From Mytilinidion resinicola (Eukaryota > Ascomycota > Dothideomycetes > Mytilinidiales > Mytilinidiaceae): 64,000 bases of DNA. A program made the translations under genes and the position numbers. Each line of letters begins with the position of its first letter. Position 1 is the first letter of the stretch. This document shows positions 33,530 through 43,899 of this stretch, piece after piece. Where the stretch lies: contig NW_022985446.1 of the NCBI RefSeq assembly GCF_010093595.1, positions 1,544,303-1,608,302 of the forward strand. Reading direction: 5' to 3'. Below the pieces are notes generated by a model, which saw only the letters and a list, made by a program, of their open reading frames with translations, searched no databases and was not told the origin of the DNA.

Positions 33530-35763
33530 ATGGTTGTATCGGTGTATGACTTGTCGAAGGCGACCTCATTGTGCAGGAGCAGTGAAACCCGAGTGGAAAG
33601 TTTCTTTGCTATTTTTGACACTTCGGGCTGTCTACTAAGCTGCAACGCACTCAGAGAGCTCCAGTCTGCACTTTCAATCCAGCCGGCACTTGGAAATTCA
33701 GGGGATTACAAGAAGAAGAAAGCGATCAGGCGGTCTTACAAGGAGGCTCTCCAGCGATATTTCTCCTTAGCCGAACTAGCGGACTCGATTAAGAGCGGCT
33801 GTCGCTCTTGCAACGTGCTACGGCAGATACTTGAGCAAGTTTCCCTGATTGGCCCTCACGACCAGCACAATGCCGATACCTCGTTCTACCACTTGTCTTC
33901 CGTATTCGTTTTGAGCAAGCGAATGGCAAACAATGATACCGCCGGTATACAGCACATACAGCTGTTCTCCCCTCGAAGTAGGTTCCCCGATTCGAACGTC
34001 TGTGTTGTTTCCGTTAATTGATGGTAGATTTTGGGCTACAAATTGAGCATATGCGTATTTCAGAATTTTTATCTGGAACCACAAACTCGGATGTGTCAAT
34101 GGGCCGGCTTCGGAAATGGCTAGAGGTATGCGACGCGACTCACGAAACCTGCAATAACAATAACGCAAGCCGCCTTCCTTCTCGTCTTATAGACGTGACA
34201 CAGATTCCGAGAGGGAGCATTTCGGGAGTTAAACTCATTCGCACCATGCCCGGACAGTCTGGAAAGTATGTTTGCCTGAGTCACTGCTGGGGGAAAACAC
34301 CCATCACGTGCTGCACAACAATCGATACTGTCGGAAAAGCTATGGATTTCCTCGATTATGGCGCACTCCCGAGGAATTTCCAAGACGCTATTACTATAAC
34401 GAGGAGACTAGATATACAATACATCTGGATTGATTCTGTCTGTATTATTCAGGACGACAAGTATGACTGGGAAGTTGAGTCCGCGAAGATGGCGGATATC
34501 TACCGATACTCCTACCTGACTATTGCTGCAGCCTCCTCCGCGGATTCTACTGGTGGATGTTTTTCGAGTACGAATGCGGACATTTGCATGTCTCTTGATG
34601 ACAACACTGGACGATTACTGTTGGTTGGTGCGCGCATGTGCGATGCTATGGGCACTGTGAATGACGAAGCAGAGGTCAAGAAACGATTCCCGTTATTTCA
34701 AAGAGGCTGGGTCTTGCAGGAGCGTCTAATGTCGAGACGCATTCTCTACTGCAACTACGGAGAGCTGGCCTTTGAATGCCTGGAGTCTAAGACGTGTGAA
34801 TGTGGAAACTCGTCTCTCTCTCCACACGTAATAAACGGAATGGGAAAACGAGAGGCCAACTTGAGACATCGGCTTCTAATGGCAAAAGTCTCCGTCCCCA
34901 GGGGCGATTTATCTCTAGAGTGGCGTTCCATGGTTTCAAGCTATACGCTTCTGCACCTCACCAAGGCGAACGACATACTCCCGGCCATTTCAGGATGTGC
35001 CAGGGTCATATCTGAATTGACCGGAGACGAGTACCTTGCGGGGATGTGGAAGAAATCCCTGTCCATCGAGCTCCTCTGGTACATCGAGACCAAGCGCAAG
35101 TTCTCACGGGCTGCTTGGACGGCTCCATCCTGGTCGTGGGCCTCAATATCCCCTGGCCAGGAAATCTTCTTTCTCAAACCAAACCTCAGCAGCCCGTGGA
35201 GGACAATGCTTGGCGAATCCATACAGACCGTCGACTGCAAAACCGAGGGAGGTAACGACCTCGGGCAACTCGTACCTGGAACGGGCCGTCTCACACTCAA
35301 ATCGGCATTACTACCCTGTTTTGTTCGTCGCTTTTGCAACGAAAGCGCCACGGCAGCGCAGCCCTCCCATGACAGGCGCAGATTCGGCCTACATTATCGA
35401 GTCACGATCGCGAATCCTGCCGCTGCATGCGAAGTTCCAGTGCCCGCACTTGAATCACAAGACGGGCAGTTTGTGTTCTACCCCGACGTACGACTCGGGG
35501 ATGAACTCTGGTTCGATCCGTTTCCTGCTTGCTCGATCTGCTCACTTGCTCGAATCTGGCTTCTGCATATCGCTCGCAAAGTGGATGGTGGTGAGTGCCG
35601 GGACATTTTTATGATGCTTAAGGAAATTGAGGCAAGTCCGAATACATATGGAAGATTTGGTGTGACGAAATTTGAAGGGCATACGGTTGGTCAGCGGGGT
35701 AGGTGGTTTAAGGAGGTGTGGGAAAAGCAGGCGATGCCAAAAAGGGACTTTTCGATCGTTTAG
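33530..35763 (+). CDS. HET-domain protein, two exons, about 727 residues
   Basis: Two overlapping frames join cleanly if 33978-34027 is removed as an intron: 50 bp, GTAGGT donor, TTAAT branch-like site, GGTAG acceptor. Exon 1 (33530-33977) ends in phase 1 and exon 2 (34028-35763) restores the frame. The N-terminal part has a SIKSGCRSCNVL Cys motif (about residues 86-97), common before HET domains, then a WLEVCDATHETC motif. The HET domain spans about residues 228-375: YVCLSHCWG, LPRNFQDAITITRRL, YIWIDSVCIIQDD, then MADIYRYSYLTIAAASS. A GWVLQERLMSRRILYC motif follows. Role by family: non-self recognition and cell death. The C-terminus is the usual variable HET tail. It differs from the HET protein at 6223 and belongs to the group with the ...LSHCWG/IDSVCIIQ signature. 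No lesions seen. Confidence 0.85.
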
Positions 35764-36391
35764 ACCAACACATCTACCTAGGACGTGCTTGTAATAGATT
35801 ACCAAGAGACGGATATACCACGCCCCTGGCTTCAACCTTCACTCTTACGCTCTCGACACCCCCAAAAGGCAGTCTAAGTTCCATTGCATTGAACTCTACT
35901 CCATATTTATAGTTTCCAACACCTGTCGCGGTACCACAGCCAGTGCCCAAAATGTGTTGGTACTAGAATCCCCTACATGCGACACCACCCAAACTTAACC
36001 AGCACCCACCCAACCCCCTCAACGCATCTCTGTTGCCCGCTTCATCCCCCTCGCTACCTCCACCCACCTCACAACTCCCAGCACTACCCCTACAAGTATC
36101 GCTACCACCCTCATCCCAGTCAGTTACATGTCTACCACCCCGTCCAACATAGAACCTCTAACCCTCCCCAGCTACCTCTCACTAGACCCGTTACACCCCG
36201 CCTCGGACCTTCTGTAGTTATCTTACGCCACCTCTGCAGGGCCCAAAATGCCTCCCTCAAAACTCCTCGCGGACTATCTAAATAAACGCATCCCAGGTCT
36301 GCACGCTTGTGATGTCGTCCTAGTAGTTATCGACCAAACATAGCTCGATCTGGAACCCAGACCCCGCTGGCCGCGATCTTCTCGCACGGTA
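35764..36391. other. 3' flank of the second HET gene, pyrimidine-rich
   Basis: About 35980-36190 is strongly C-rich on this strand (Cys/Pro/His/Thr in translation), so the 102-codon frame at 35977 looks like a composition artefact. A weak copy of the dispersed CTCGACACCCCCAAAAGGCAG motif lies near 35851. Confidence 0.35.
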
Positions 36392-36550
36392 CAAGGGGGT
36401 CGCCTGAGCGGGCCAACCGCCCTCCCTGCAACTTTTGGTGGCGTTATAGTAATCATCTACGAAAAGAGTATGGATACGACTATAATGCCACCAAAAGTTG
36501 CAGGGGGGAGGGGGAGGGGGGGCGGTTGGCCCGCTCAGGCGACCCCCTTG
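36392..36550. mobile_element. 159-bp hairpin MITE with TA flanks
   Basis: Arms of about 60 bp (CAAGGGGGTCGCCTGAGCGG and its inverse) enclose a short loop near 36450-36477. TA lies on both sides (36390-36391 and 36551-36552). The right arm carries a G-rich expansion (GGGGGGAGGGGGAGGGGGGG) absent from the left arm. The GAGCGGGCC step resembles the pogo terminal repeats in this window. Confidence 0.8.
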
Positions 36551-36796
36551 TAGGTACCCGGCGCTAGAGGCGACAGGGTGATGTCGGTGCGTCGGTGTTC
36601 GTGCCTGGGTGGTATTACTTGCAGGGAAAGGGAATAAATAGACCACGTGATTACTCAAGGCAAAGAACAGTGGTGATAATTTACAGTGAACTGACGAATT
36701 AAAGGTATGTATAGGATTCCGCCTTCCTGCAACCCCATGCAACCGAGACAACAGAGACAGAGAGAGATGGTATCGATCTAGCCACATCATAACCCC

Positions 36797-36797
<1 letters not shown>

Positions 36798-36838
<41 letters not shown>

Positions 36839-36841
36839 AAA
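36798..36841. repeat. Homopolymer tract: about 31 C followed by 13 A
   Basis: It lies directly 3' of the phosphate permease stop codon. Such a tract is prone to sequencing and assembly length error. Confidence 0.85.
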
Positions 36842-36876
36842 CTCTCCTTAGTCCCTCCACTCCACTTCACCTGAAT

Positions 36877-38763
36877 TTAGACAGTCTGCACCGCCTTCTC
36901 CGGCGCCTCTGCCCCGGCCTCACTCTCACTCCCCGTCTTGCCCACCGGCACCGCATGCTCCTCGCCCGTCATACTCTCCCCGCCCAAGTCATACTCCCCC
37001 GCCAGCTTCTCCAGCGTGACGCGCTTCGTCTCCGGCGTCAGCAGCGTCGTGAAAATCCCTAAAAACATAAACAGCGAATAAATCTGCATAACATGATTCT
37101 GCCACGGATTCGCATTCGTCTTGGTCGCGCCCCTAGTCCTCAGCGGCGCAATCGCCGCCTGCGCGATAATACTCCCGATCTTGCCGCTCGCGGCGCTAAT
37201 CCCGTGCGACGTGCTGCGGTAGCGCGTCGGGAAGCATTCGCCGGGCGTGATGAAGGTGGTGGCGTTGGGCCCCCAGTTGAAGAAGAGCTGGACCAGCACG
37301 TAGAGCGCGAGCATGGCGTGGTCCGAGAGGTGGTTGTACGCGAAGCCCCACACGATGAAGAGGATGGTGAGGATGCAGAAGCCGACGAGCTGGATGGGCT
37401 TGCGGCCGATGGTGTCGACGGTGGCGACGGTCAGCCAGTAGCCGGGGATCGCGCCGGCGCAGGTCAGGATGGCGTTGCCGGCAGCGAGGTTGTACAGGGT
37501 CTTGTACACGGTTTTGCCCTTGGCGTAGCCGATGGCGGTGAGGACGGTGGAGGAGTTGAGGCCGAGGCCCTGTGGGGGGGGGGGGGGTTAGTGTGATATG
37601 GGGGAGGAGGGGGAGGGGGTGGGGCTTACGTAGAAGGCGACGTCGAGCATAAACCATGAACCGGCGGTGCCGAGGAGGATCTTTCCGTTCTTCCACTTGC
37701 CGTAGAACTTGGCGAAGTCCCTCCAGCTGGCCTTGGGCACCTCGAGCGCACCGGCGACGGAGGCGCGGCGGGTAGTGGCTTGGGCGATCTCGTCGGGGTG
37801 GCCCTGGGATTTGCCGGACATGTAGGCCTTGACGTCCTCGTTGGCCTTCTCAACGTCGCGAGCGACGTCGAAGGTGTAGCGGGGGGTCTCGGGGATGGTG
37901 AGACGGTAGTAGAGGGCGATGGTGGCGGGGACGACGCCCAAACCTGGGGATTGTTAGGTTTACTAGGGAGGGGGAAATGGATGAGTGCGGACCGATGAGA
38001 GCACGCCACATCTTGTCAACCGCAAGAGCGCACACGGAGCCTGGGGAGCAAGTGGCGTAGGATGTGGCAGACTCGAGAGAGCCTTTGAAGCCGGCGACGA
38101 GGCACAGCATGACCAAGGCACCACCGAGCTGGCCGAAACCCTGCATAGCGAAGACGGATCCCATCATGGCACCGCGCCACTTGGTGGTCGCGAATTCGGA
38201 GGTGATGATGGAAGATAGGGGGTAGTCGCCACCAATTCCTTCGGAGGGTTAGCTGTGAAGACGAATTGGAGGTTGAAATGCTCACCCATGCCCATAAGAA
38301 CTCGCCAGAAGATGATGGTGCCCACAATCGAAGCACCAGGACCGGAACCGCAGAGAGCCTGGGCGATAGTCGCGAAGATGATGAGGATCAGCTCGAGACC
38401 GTACATCTTCTTACGTCCAACAACATCAGCGAGCGCACCGAAGCCTAGCTGGCCGATGACGGTTCCGGCCGAAGTAGAGACCTTGATGGCGGTGTCCTGG
38501 GGCGTGAAGAGGACGCCCTTGTTGTCGTGCTTGTAGACAACCCCCAACATGATGGTCAGGAGCGAGACACAGAAGATGTCGTAGGAATCGGTGAAGAAAC
38601 CCGTGCCGGCCACGAGACAGGCGCGGATATGGTACCAGCCAAAGGGCGCCTTGTCGATTTCGGCGAGAGCGAGACGACGGCGCTCATTGGGGTCCTCGAC
38701 ATCGACGAAGTCGTTGTGGAAGTTGTGGAAGGCAGAGTTGCCGCCGGCTGTCTTGGCTGCCAT
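36877..38763 (-). CDS. PHO84: High-affinity phosphate:H+ symporter (PHO84 / Neurospora pho-5 type, MFS)
   Basis: Four exons on the minus strand: 38286-38763, 37993-38238, 37630-37943 and 36877-37569. The introns are 47, 49 and 60 bp, with GTGAGC, GTCCGC and GTAAGC donors and CTAAC branch sites. Total 1731 nt, 576 residues, no stops. The start reads AFHNFHNDFVDVEDPNERRR LALAEIDKAPFGWYHIRA, as in fungal phosphate permeases; then comes FFTDSYDIF, GQLGFGALADVVGRKKMYG (MFS loop 2-3), the GGDYPLS signature of the phosphate:H+ symporter family split by intron 1, TKWRGAMMGSVFAMQGFGQ, ETPRYT, and LFFNWGPNATTFITPGECFP in the second half. It has 12 membrane segments in the usual 6+6 arrangement. It imports inorganic phosphate across the plasma membrane. 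The second intron donor (GTCCGC) is unusual. A CACGTT element lies at 39125-39130, 362 bases upstream; this is the low-affinity Pho4/NUC-1 type site. Confidence 0.93.
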
Positions 38764-41209
38764 TGCTGCAGAAGCTGAAGGAGTTTGCTTCTGGGAGAGG
38801 GATTGTCGCGTGTGTGAGCTGCTGGAGCATCAGCCCCGGCGGGACACAGGCGCACTATATACAGCGTGCAGCGCGACCCCTTGGCGGCGAGAATCGCAAC
38901 GGAGCAATGAGAGGCGCGTGTTCTGGGTCGTGGCCTGTCGTGCGGGCCCGCCGAGGGCAGGGCAGGGTGTCGATGGCATGCCGGAGGGTGCATCTGGGGG
39001 TTGGCGGCGTGCCGAGGCGCATTTGCTGCATCTCCAGTTCGGCGCTGGCTCGAAGCAGCAGGCAGTCAAGAAGGGCCATGTTGAGGTGTCGTTGCATTGG
39101 GCCAATCACAGCGCGCGAGGTGCCCACGTTTTGCGCTAACGAGACGAGGGCCCGGGATCGCTGCAGGGCTGGCCAGGGACCCTTCATTCTCTGCACCCCT
39201 CACTGGCTGCAGCCCCAAACCCACGAACGACCCCGTTGGAAGCCTCCAGGAATCTGCCCATGCCGTGGACGAGGCCGATTCCCAATGCGCAATTTGGCGG
39301 CCCTGGCGCTTCTGGTCAGCTTCTAGAAGGCCGCCTGGACGCAGCAGCCTCAATTCCTGGGAGCAGCAGCAAGCATCCCCCTTGGCCCCATCACTCAGGT
39401 GCCTTATCACAAAGCCGCCCAGACACGACGCTATCAGGACCCTCGGTCGCAAGTACGCATCTTGAGATGCCGCGGAATCGATTGACGAGCCCGGCTGCCC
39501 GGCTGTGGACCGGCTCTCTAGGCCGTCTTCGCGCTACAGAACTAACGGCGAAGCGCCAGATGGATAACACATCACGCCGTGCTCTTGGATGACCGTGGCG
39601 ACCCAGGCTGCTGGATTGACATGCCCAGACGCGGCGCCGTCGTCTGCCCAGATGTGGATGTGGAGCCAGAGTCACTCGACAGCGACAGAATCCAAGCAGT
39701 CGCGCTGCAGCTCTCAACCACGCCCCCTGTCGTCAGCCGTTCCATCCGTGTTGGTGTGCCGTGCCCGCGTGCAGTGCTGGCAGACACGGGCGCTGTTTCG
39801 AATCCATCGCCGCGTCGTGGGGACGCCTCGTGTAGCCTTCGCACCACTCGGTGTCGCTTGTCGCCTTCTAGATATCGCGAAGAACGTTGAGACAAGCTCC
39901 CACAGCCGTTTTCCAAGGGGGCTAAGGCCGTGAACAGAGTGACAAGAGATGTCCAGCACCAGAGAGAGGCTTGTTGTGATGACAGCGGCCATGGCATCGT
40001 CACGGTCTGGGCAATGAGACTTCGTCCTTGGCCTGCAGCCTTATCCCACTACAGGGGAAGGTGGACAGAAGAAGAAACTCGCCTTCCAGAAGCCATCGCC
40101 AAGCCGCCAGCCCCATCCCGTCGCCCAGTAGTGTGCCTGTCTGTCAAAACGCAGCCTCAGAAATCTCAGAGTCGTACACGTGCTCATTTTAGCCAATCAC
40201 CGCTCAGCAACAACATCGTGGTCAGCCAACACTTACTTTCTCTGACTACACAAAAGAATTTGTCTGGTGTGCAGCAAATTGCGAGCGATAAAAATTCTGT
40301 TATTGCCGCTCGCCGCCAGCGCAGGACTCGGGAAAGGGTCCCAGTACCTTTGAGACCTGTCCCACGTGACACGACCCGCGTACCGGATTCCCTTTATACC
40401 CACGCCGTGACCATCGGTTACTCGCATTAGGCTCTTTCTTTGCATGAGGGGTGTCTCTTTTGAGAACTTTGCTCGTTTGCCCACTCCCTGAACCAACCTT
40501 TTGATCCAAGCTTTTAGCACTCAATGCTGCCTTACTCAGCCTCAAATCTACTTTACGCTAGGAACTCGATAGCAATGCTTGACAAACATAAATCCAAAAA
40601 TCCCTCGCTAATGCATAATCAGATGCTACCCACAAGGGTGGACAAATGACTGATAAAACGTTGGCAAATGTCACGTGCATTGATTAGTCAGCATCAACAA
40701 CGATTCGTAGCCTTCTCGACTCCCTTTCCTCTTCCACAATCAACAACGCCCAGATCGGGGTCAGCTAACAAACAACGAAGGAATTTCGTCGAACAGTTGT
40801 GTAATGTCAACTCTCTGGTCTCGAGAACCCTCTCAAGCGTGTATGTATTCAGTGCTGTTGAGAGCATTGAAACATGCACAGTCTTTCTTTGGTTCTCAAG
40901 GTAGGTCTGCAAGCCATTGTCGTTGATATCGAACTTGTTATCAGGACGTAATGCCTGACTCTAGGCCTTAACTGGTCGTCGTACCTTCACAATGCCTACC
41001 ATCGACCAGCACGACGTATCCAGTGAACATTGTCTACTCATGTTTCATTGTCGTAATTTACAGGTCAACATTGTCTATAGGTTGCCCCTTCATAGTGGGC
41101 TTACAATACGTGGATATATATTTCGGAGAATCTCCCTTTTTGGCTTTAGTCACGAGTTTTCTAGAATCGTGTTCTACTGCAACTGTTTTCAGAACCAGCA
41201 GACCACATT
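38764..41209. promoter_or_regulatory. Divergent intergenic region between the phosphate permease and the AAA ATPase
   Basis: About 2.4 kb. Many overlapping open frames exist on both strands at 38.8-40.0 kb because the region is GC-rich; none has a motif. Possible bHLH sites: CACGTT at 39125-39130, and CACGTG at 40177-40182, 40363-40368 and 40672-40677. A weak-start leader before 41279 ends in CAATCACCACC. No RNA gene was recognised. Confidence 0.45.
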
Positions 41210-43168
41210 TTGGAAAATAACCCAGCCACACACGTCTTGGATCGCTCCGCACACATCCCTAGCTTTCCAATCACCACCATGTTCCCGAACATGCTTCTCA
41301 ATCCTCGTCTAGGCACCGCTTTCGAAAAGATCTTCCCGAGCCAGCTTCTTCGATATGACGCTGGCAATGACGCTGGCGTATCCGAATTCGCATCTCTGGC
41401 CGCCATCTCGGTCCCCTCCGAGATTCCTGCAATCTTTAGCCCCCTTTACCGCCTTATTTCGGTCATGACCCTCCGCGCCTTCCGATTCGATATCCGGTCA
41501 CCCATCTTGAAGATCTTTGTCTTCGCTGGTGTCGTCCAAGGCACTATCGTAGGCTGGTGCTACCTAAAACCCTTCTTCTTTAGCTGGTTCACATCCACGA
41601 TCTCGATCCCACACACAAATGTGGCTCAGCGCCACGTCAAGTCATGGATGAAGCAAAACCTTCCGCTCTCGCACGATCGCCACGTCGAAGTTCTTAACGA
41701 AGACGATGATGAATATCTTGACGACCAGGAGGAAGATGAACATGGGTACGTTATAGCTGCCAAGATGAAAGACATGCGCGAGGTCTCCTACAAACTCCCG
41801 GCCTCTCGCTTCTTCTGGCAACGCCACCGTCTCTTCTACTACACGACTAGGTCCCACCAACCTATCCAAACGATCACCAGCTCTAGAGGCGAGGTCATTC
41901 AAGCGCCGAGCGGCGAACCAGAGTGCACGTTAGTTCTCATGACTCTTGGTCTCTCTCTAACACCTTTGCGGAGCTTCCTACATGAGTGCAAGAAGCAGCA
42001 TGAAGCAAGCATCCGCAATACGACCATTTTTTATGACCGCGCGGAGATGTCTACGAGTTGGGGTGTTCCGCGCGAACGGCCCGGCCGTCCTCTATCCACC
42101 ATCGACCTCGACGAGAAACTCAAAACCGCTCTCGTCGCCGATATCACCGAATATCTGCATCCACACCGCGCAAAATGGTACTCTGATCGTGGCATTCCGT
42201 ATAGTAGAGGCTACCTGTTTCACGGTCAACCAGGTGTCGGAAAGACGTCAATGGCCAAAGGATTAGCCAGCTATTTCCACCTTCCGCTCTTCTCAACTAG
42301 CCTAAGCCGGAATATGAACGAGCATACCCTCGACACCCTATTCCGCCAACTTCCCAAACGCTGTATCATCCTCCTTGAAGACATCGATTCTGCTGGCATT
42401 CAGCGCGAGGAAATGAAGGAAGCGAACGCCGAACAACCAAATCCCTGGACACAGGCGGTGCAGACGAGTTCGCTATTCGCTGGACAAGCACATCAGCTAG
42501 GAAGGGCTGGTATCAGCCTTAGCTGTTTGCTGAACGTCATCGACGGACCGAATTCTGGAGAAGGCCGCGTGCTGATCATGACGACCAATACACCGGAATC
42601 GCTCGATCGTGCGCTCATCCGCCCTGGCCGCATCGACATGCAAGTCTTCTTCGGCCCTGTCTCCCGCAAGGTCACTGCGAGCATCTTCAAGCGCATGTAC
42701 ATGATCGAGACACCAGCCAACGGCGTAACCGTCAACGAACAGACAACGGAACTCGATGAGCAAGCCGAAGCCTTCTCATCACATATTCCAGAGCTAAAAT
42801 TCACGCCAGCCGAAGTTCAGACCTTCCTAACCATGAACCGCACGCCGGAGCAAGCAATCGCTGCCGCGAAAGACTGGGCTGATAACCTCCTGGTCTCGAA
42901 GGAGAAGGGGCTGAACGTTATTACTGGTGAGACTGATACGCCTGGTCATGTATCGTTTGATGGATCTGAGACTGACGGGCCCGAAACTGATGATTCCAAC
43001 ACTGATGTCTCCGATAATGAAGAAACGCACAAGAATGAGGATAGCGAACCTGATATGCGTGCCCTCCTGAGCTCAGCGTTTCAACCATCGATGCTTGAAC
43101 AGCGTGTCCCCCCGCCCGCTCCATCTTCGACATGCTCGGATGAAACCATGGTGGATGAGGAGTGGTAA
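41210..43168 (+). CDS. BCS1-like AAA ATPase
   Basis: A single exon of 652 residues from the first ATG. The in-frame ATG at 41279, preceded by CACC, is the more likely start (629 residues). A predicted membrane segment lies at about residues 97-120 (ILKIFVFAGVVQGTIVGW), followed by the BCS1 N-terminal domain (to about 290). The AAA module has Walker A GQPGVGKTS (about 339-347), Walker B CIILLEDIDSAG (about 385-396), a sensor-1 VLIMTTNTPESLDRAL stretch and an RPGRIDM arginine finger (about 470). The C-terminus is acidic and Ser/Thr/Asp-rich. True BCS1 (about 450 residues, mitochondrial inner membrane) inserts the Rieske protein. This longer form, with an acidic insert (NEDDDEYLDDQEEDEHG) and acidic tail, belongs to the expanded fungal BCS1-like group of unknown role. 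No lesion is seen. An inverted repeat arm begins two bases after the stop. Confidence 0.88.
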   Translation: MENNPATHVLDRSAHIPSFPITTMFPNMLLNPRLGTAFEKIFPSQLLRYDAGNDAGVSEFASLAAISVPSEIPAIFSPLYRLISVMTLRAFRFDIRSPILKIFVFAGVVQGTIVGWCYLKPFFFSWFTSTISIPHTNVAQRHVKSWMKQNLPLSHDRHVEVLNEDDDEYLDDQEEDEHGYVIAAKMKDMREVSYKLPASRFFWQRHRLFYYTTRSHQPIQTITSSRGEVIQAPSGEPECTLVLMTLGLSLTPLRSFLHECKKQHEASIRNTTIFYDRAEMSTSWGVPRERPGRPLSTIDLDEKLKTALVADITEYLHPHRAKWYSDRGIPYSRGYLFHGQPGVGKTSMAKGLASYFHLPLFSTSLSRNMNEHTLDTLFRQLPKRCIILLEDIDSAGIQREEMKEANAEQPNPWTQAVQTSSLFAGQAHQLGRAGISLSCLLNVIDGPNSGEGRVLIMTTNTPESLDRALIRPGRIDMQVFFGPVSRKVTASIFKRMYMIETPANGVTVNEQTTELDEQAEAFSSHIPELKFTPAEVQTFLTMNRTPEQAIAAAKDWADNLLVSKEKGLNVITGETDTPGHVSFDGSETDGPETDDSNTDVSDNEETHKNEDSEPDMRALLSSAFQPSMLEQRVPPPAPSSTCSDETMVDEEW

Positions 43169-43170
43169 CG

Positions 43171-43780
43171 TCCATCACTGCAGGTCGAGAAACACTCCGC
43201 TCCGAGAAATATGAGGGGTACTTGAACTTCAAACAAATTAAGTTTTGTGCACACGTTGATCTCTGTCCTAATCCTATACACGTTACATGCTGTAGCCATT
43301 TCTGAACATCTAGGACTCCTTGCATCTAAAATTTACAGTTGCGTTGTCGCCTTCGCGCCTGATTTGCGGAGAGACTCTTTTCATGGTTGTAACCGGATTC
43401 TATCGCCACAGCACCACTATCAAGCTCCTATCACTTCTGCTACTCATATAATGGCCTTCTAAGCCTTAGAGCCTCACCACCATACTAGGAAGTCGTCGTC
43501 AGCCTTGTGGCGGCTATCGCACGCAAATTCATGCAAGGTCGCCACCCTGGTCGGTACTTCTAATTGAAATACTTACTAATTACAGCTAGTGCAAAACAAC
43601 CCCGCAAGTCTGACATAAGTATTATAGTGTAATTTACATATGTCATCTAGCAAGCCAAGCTTATGGCTGTGAGCGTGTGGCTAATCGGCGTTTTAGTACC
43701 CCACCTTATGTATCCAGTTAGGCACTATTAGCCTGCACACATAATTTGCCACAGTATAAGAAGGTAATTTAGTTAGGGTC
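43171..43780. repeat. Left arm of a long inverted repeat around the NLR relic
   Basis: GTCCATCACTGCAGGTCGAG and the following ~600 bases recur inverted at 47085-47299 plus 52879-53275, a copy split by the Copia element. Similarity is high to about 43755 and fades after. The translated frame at 43247-43462 also reappears at 52988-53203 minus with few changes, but has no motif. No target duplication was found at the outer ends. Confidence 0.8.
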
Positions 43781-43899
43781 TCTGCTAGCTAGATTTATTA
43801 TATAATCTTTTCCTAGATAAGTACTTAGAGTATAAAAGATATATAGCTAAATAGATTATCCGCTGCATATAAATATCCTAAGTATAACAGGGGAGGCTG

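Noticed and set aside
35977..36285. 102-codon His/Pro/Thr-rich frame
   Set aside because: Follows directly from a C-rich low-complexity stretch.
37093..37596. 167-codon plus-strand frame
   Set aside because: Antisense shadow of permease exon 4, open only because of GC-rich codon use.
38556..40003. Many overlapping frames of 90-190 codons on both strands
   Set aside because: GC-rich region with mutually overlapping frames; no motif, no start context, no shared direction.
43247..43462. 71-codon frame conserved in the second inverted arm
   Set aside because: Conservation follows from DNA identity of the arms; changes are not biased to synonymous sites as far as can be seen, and there is no motif.
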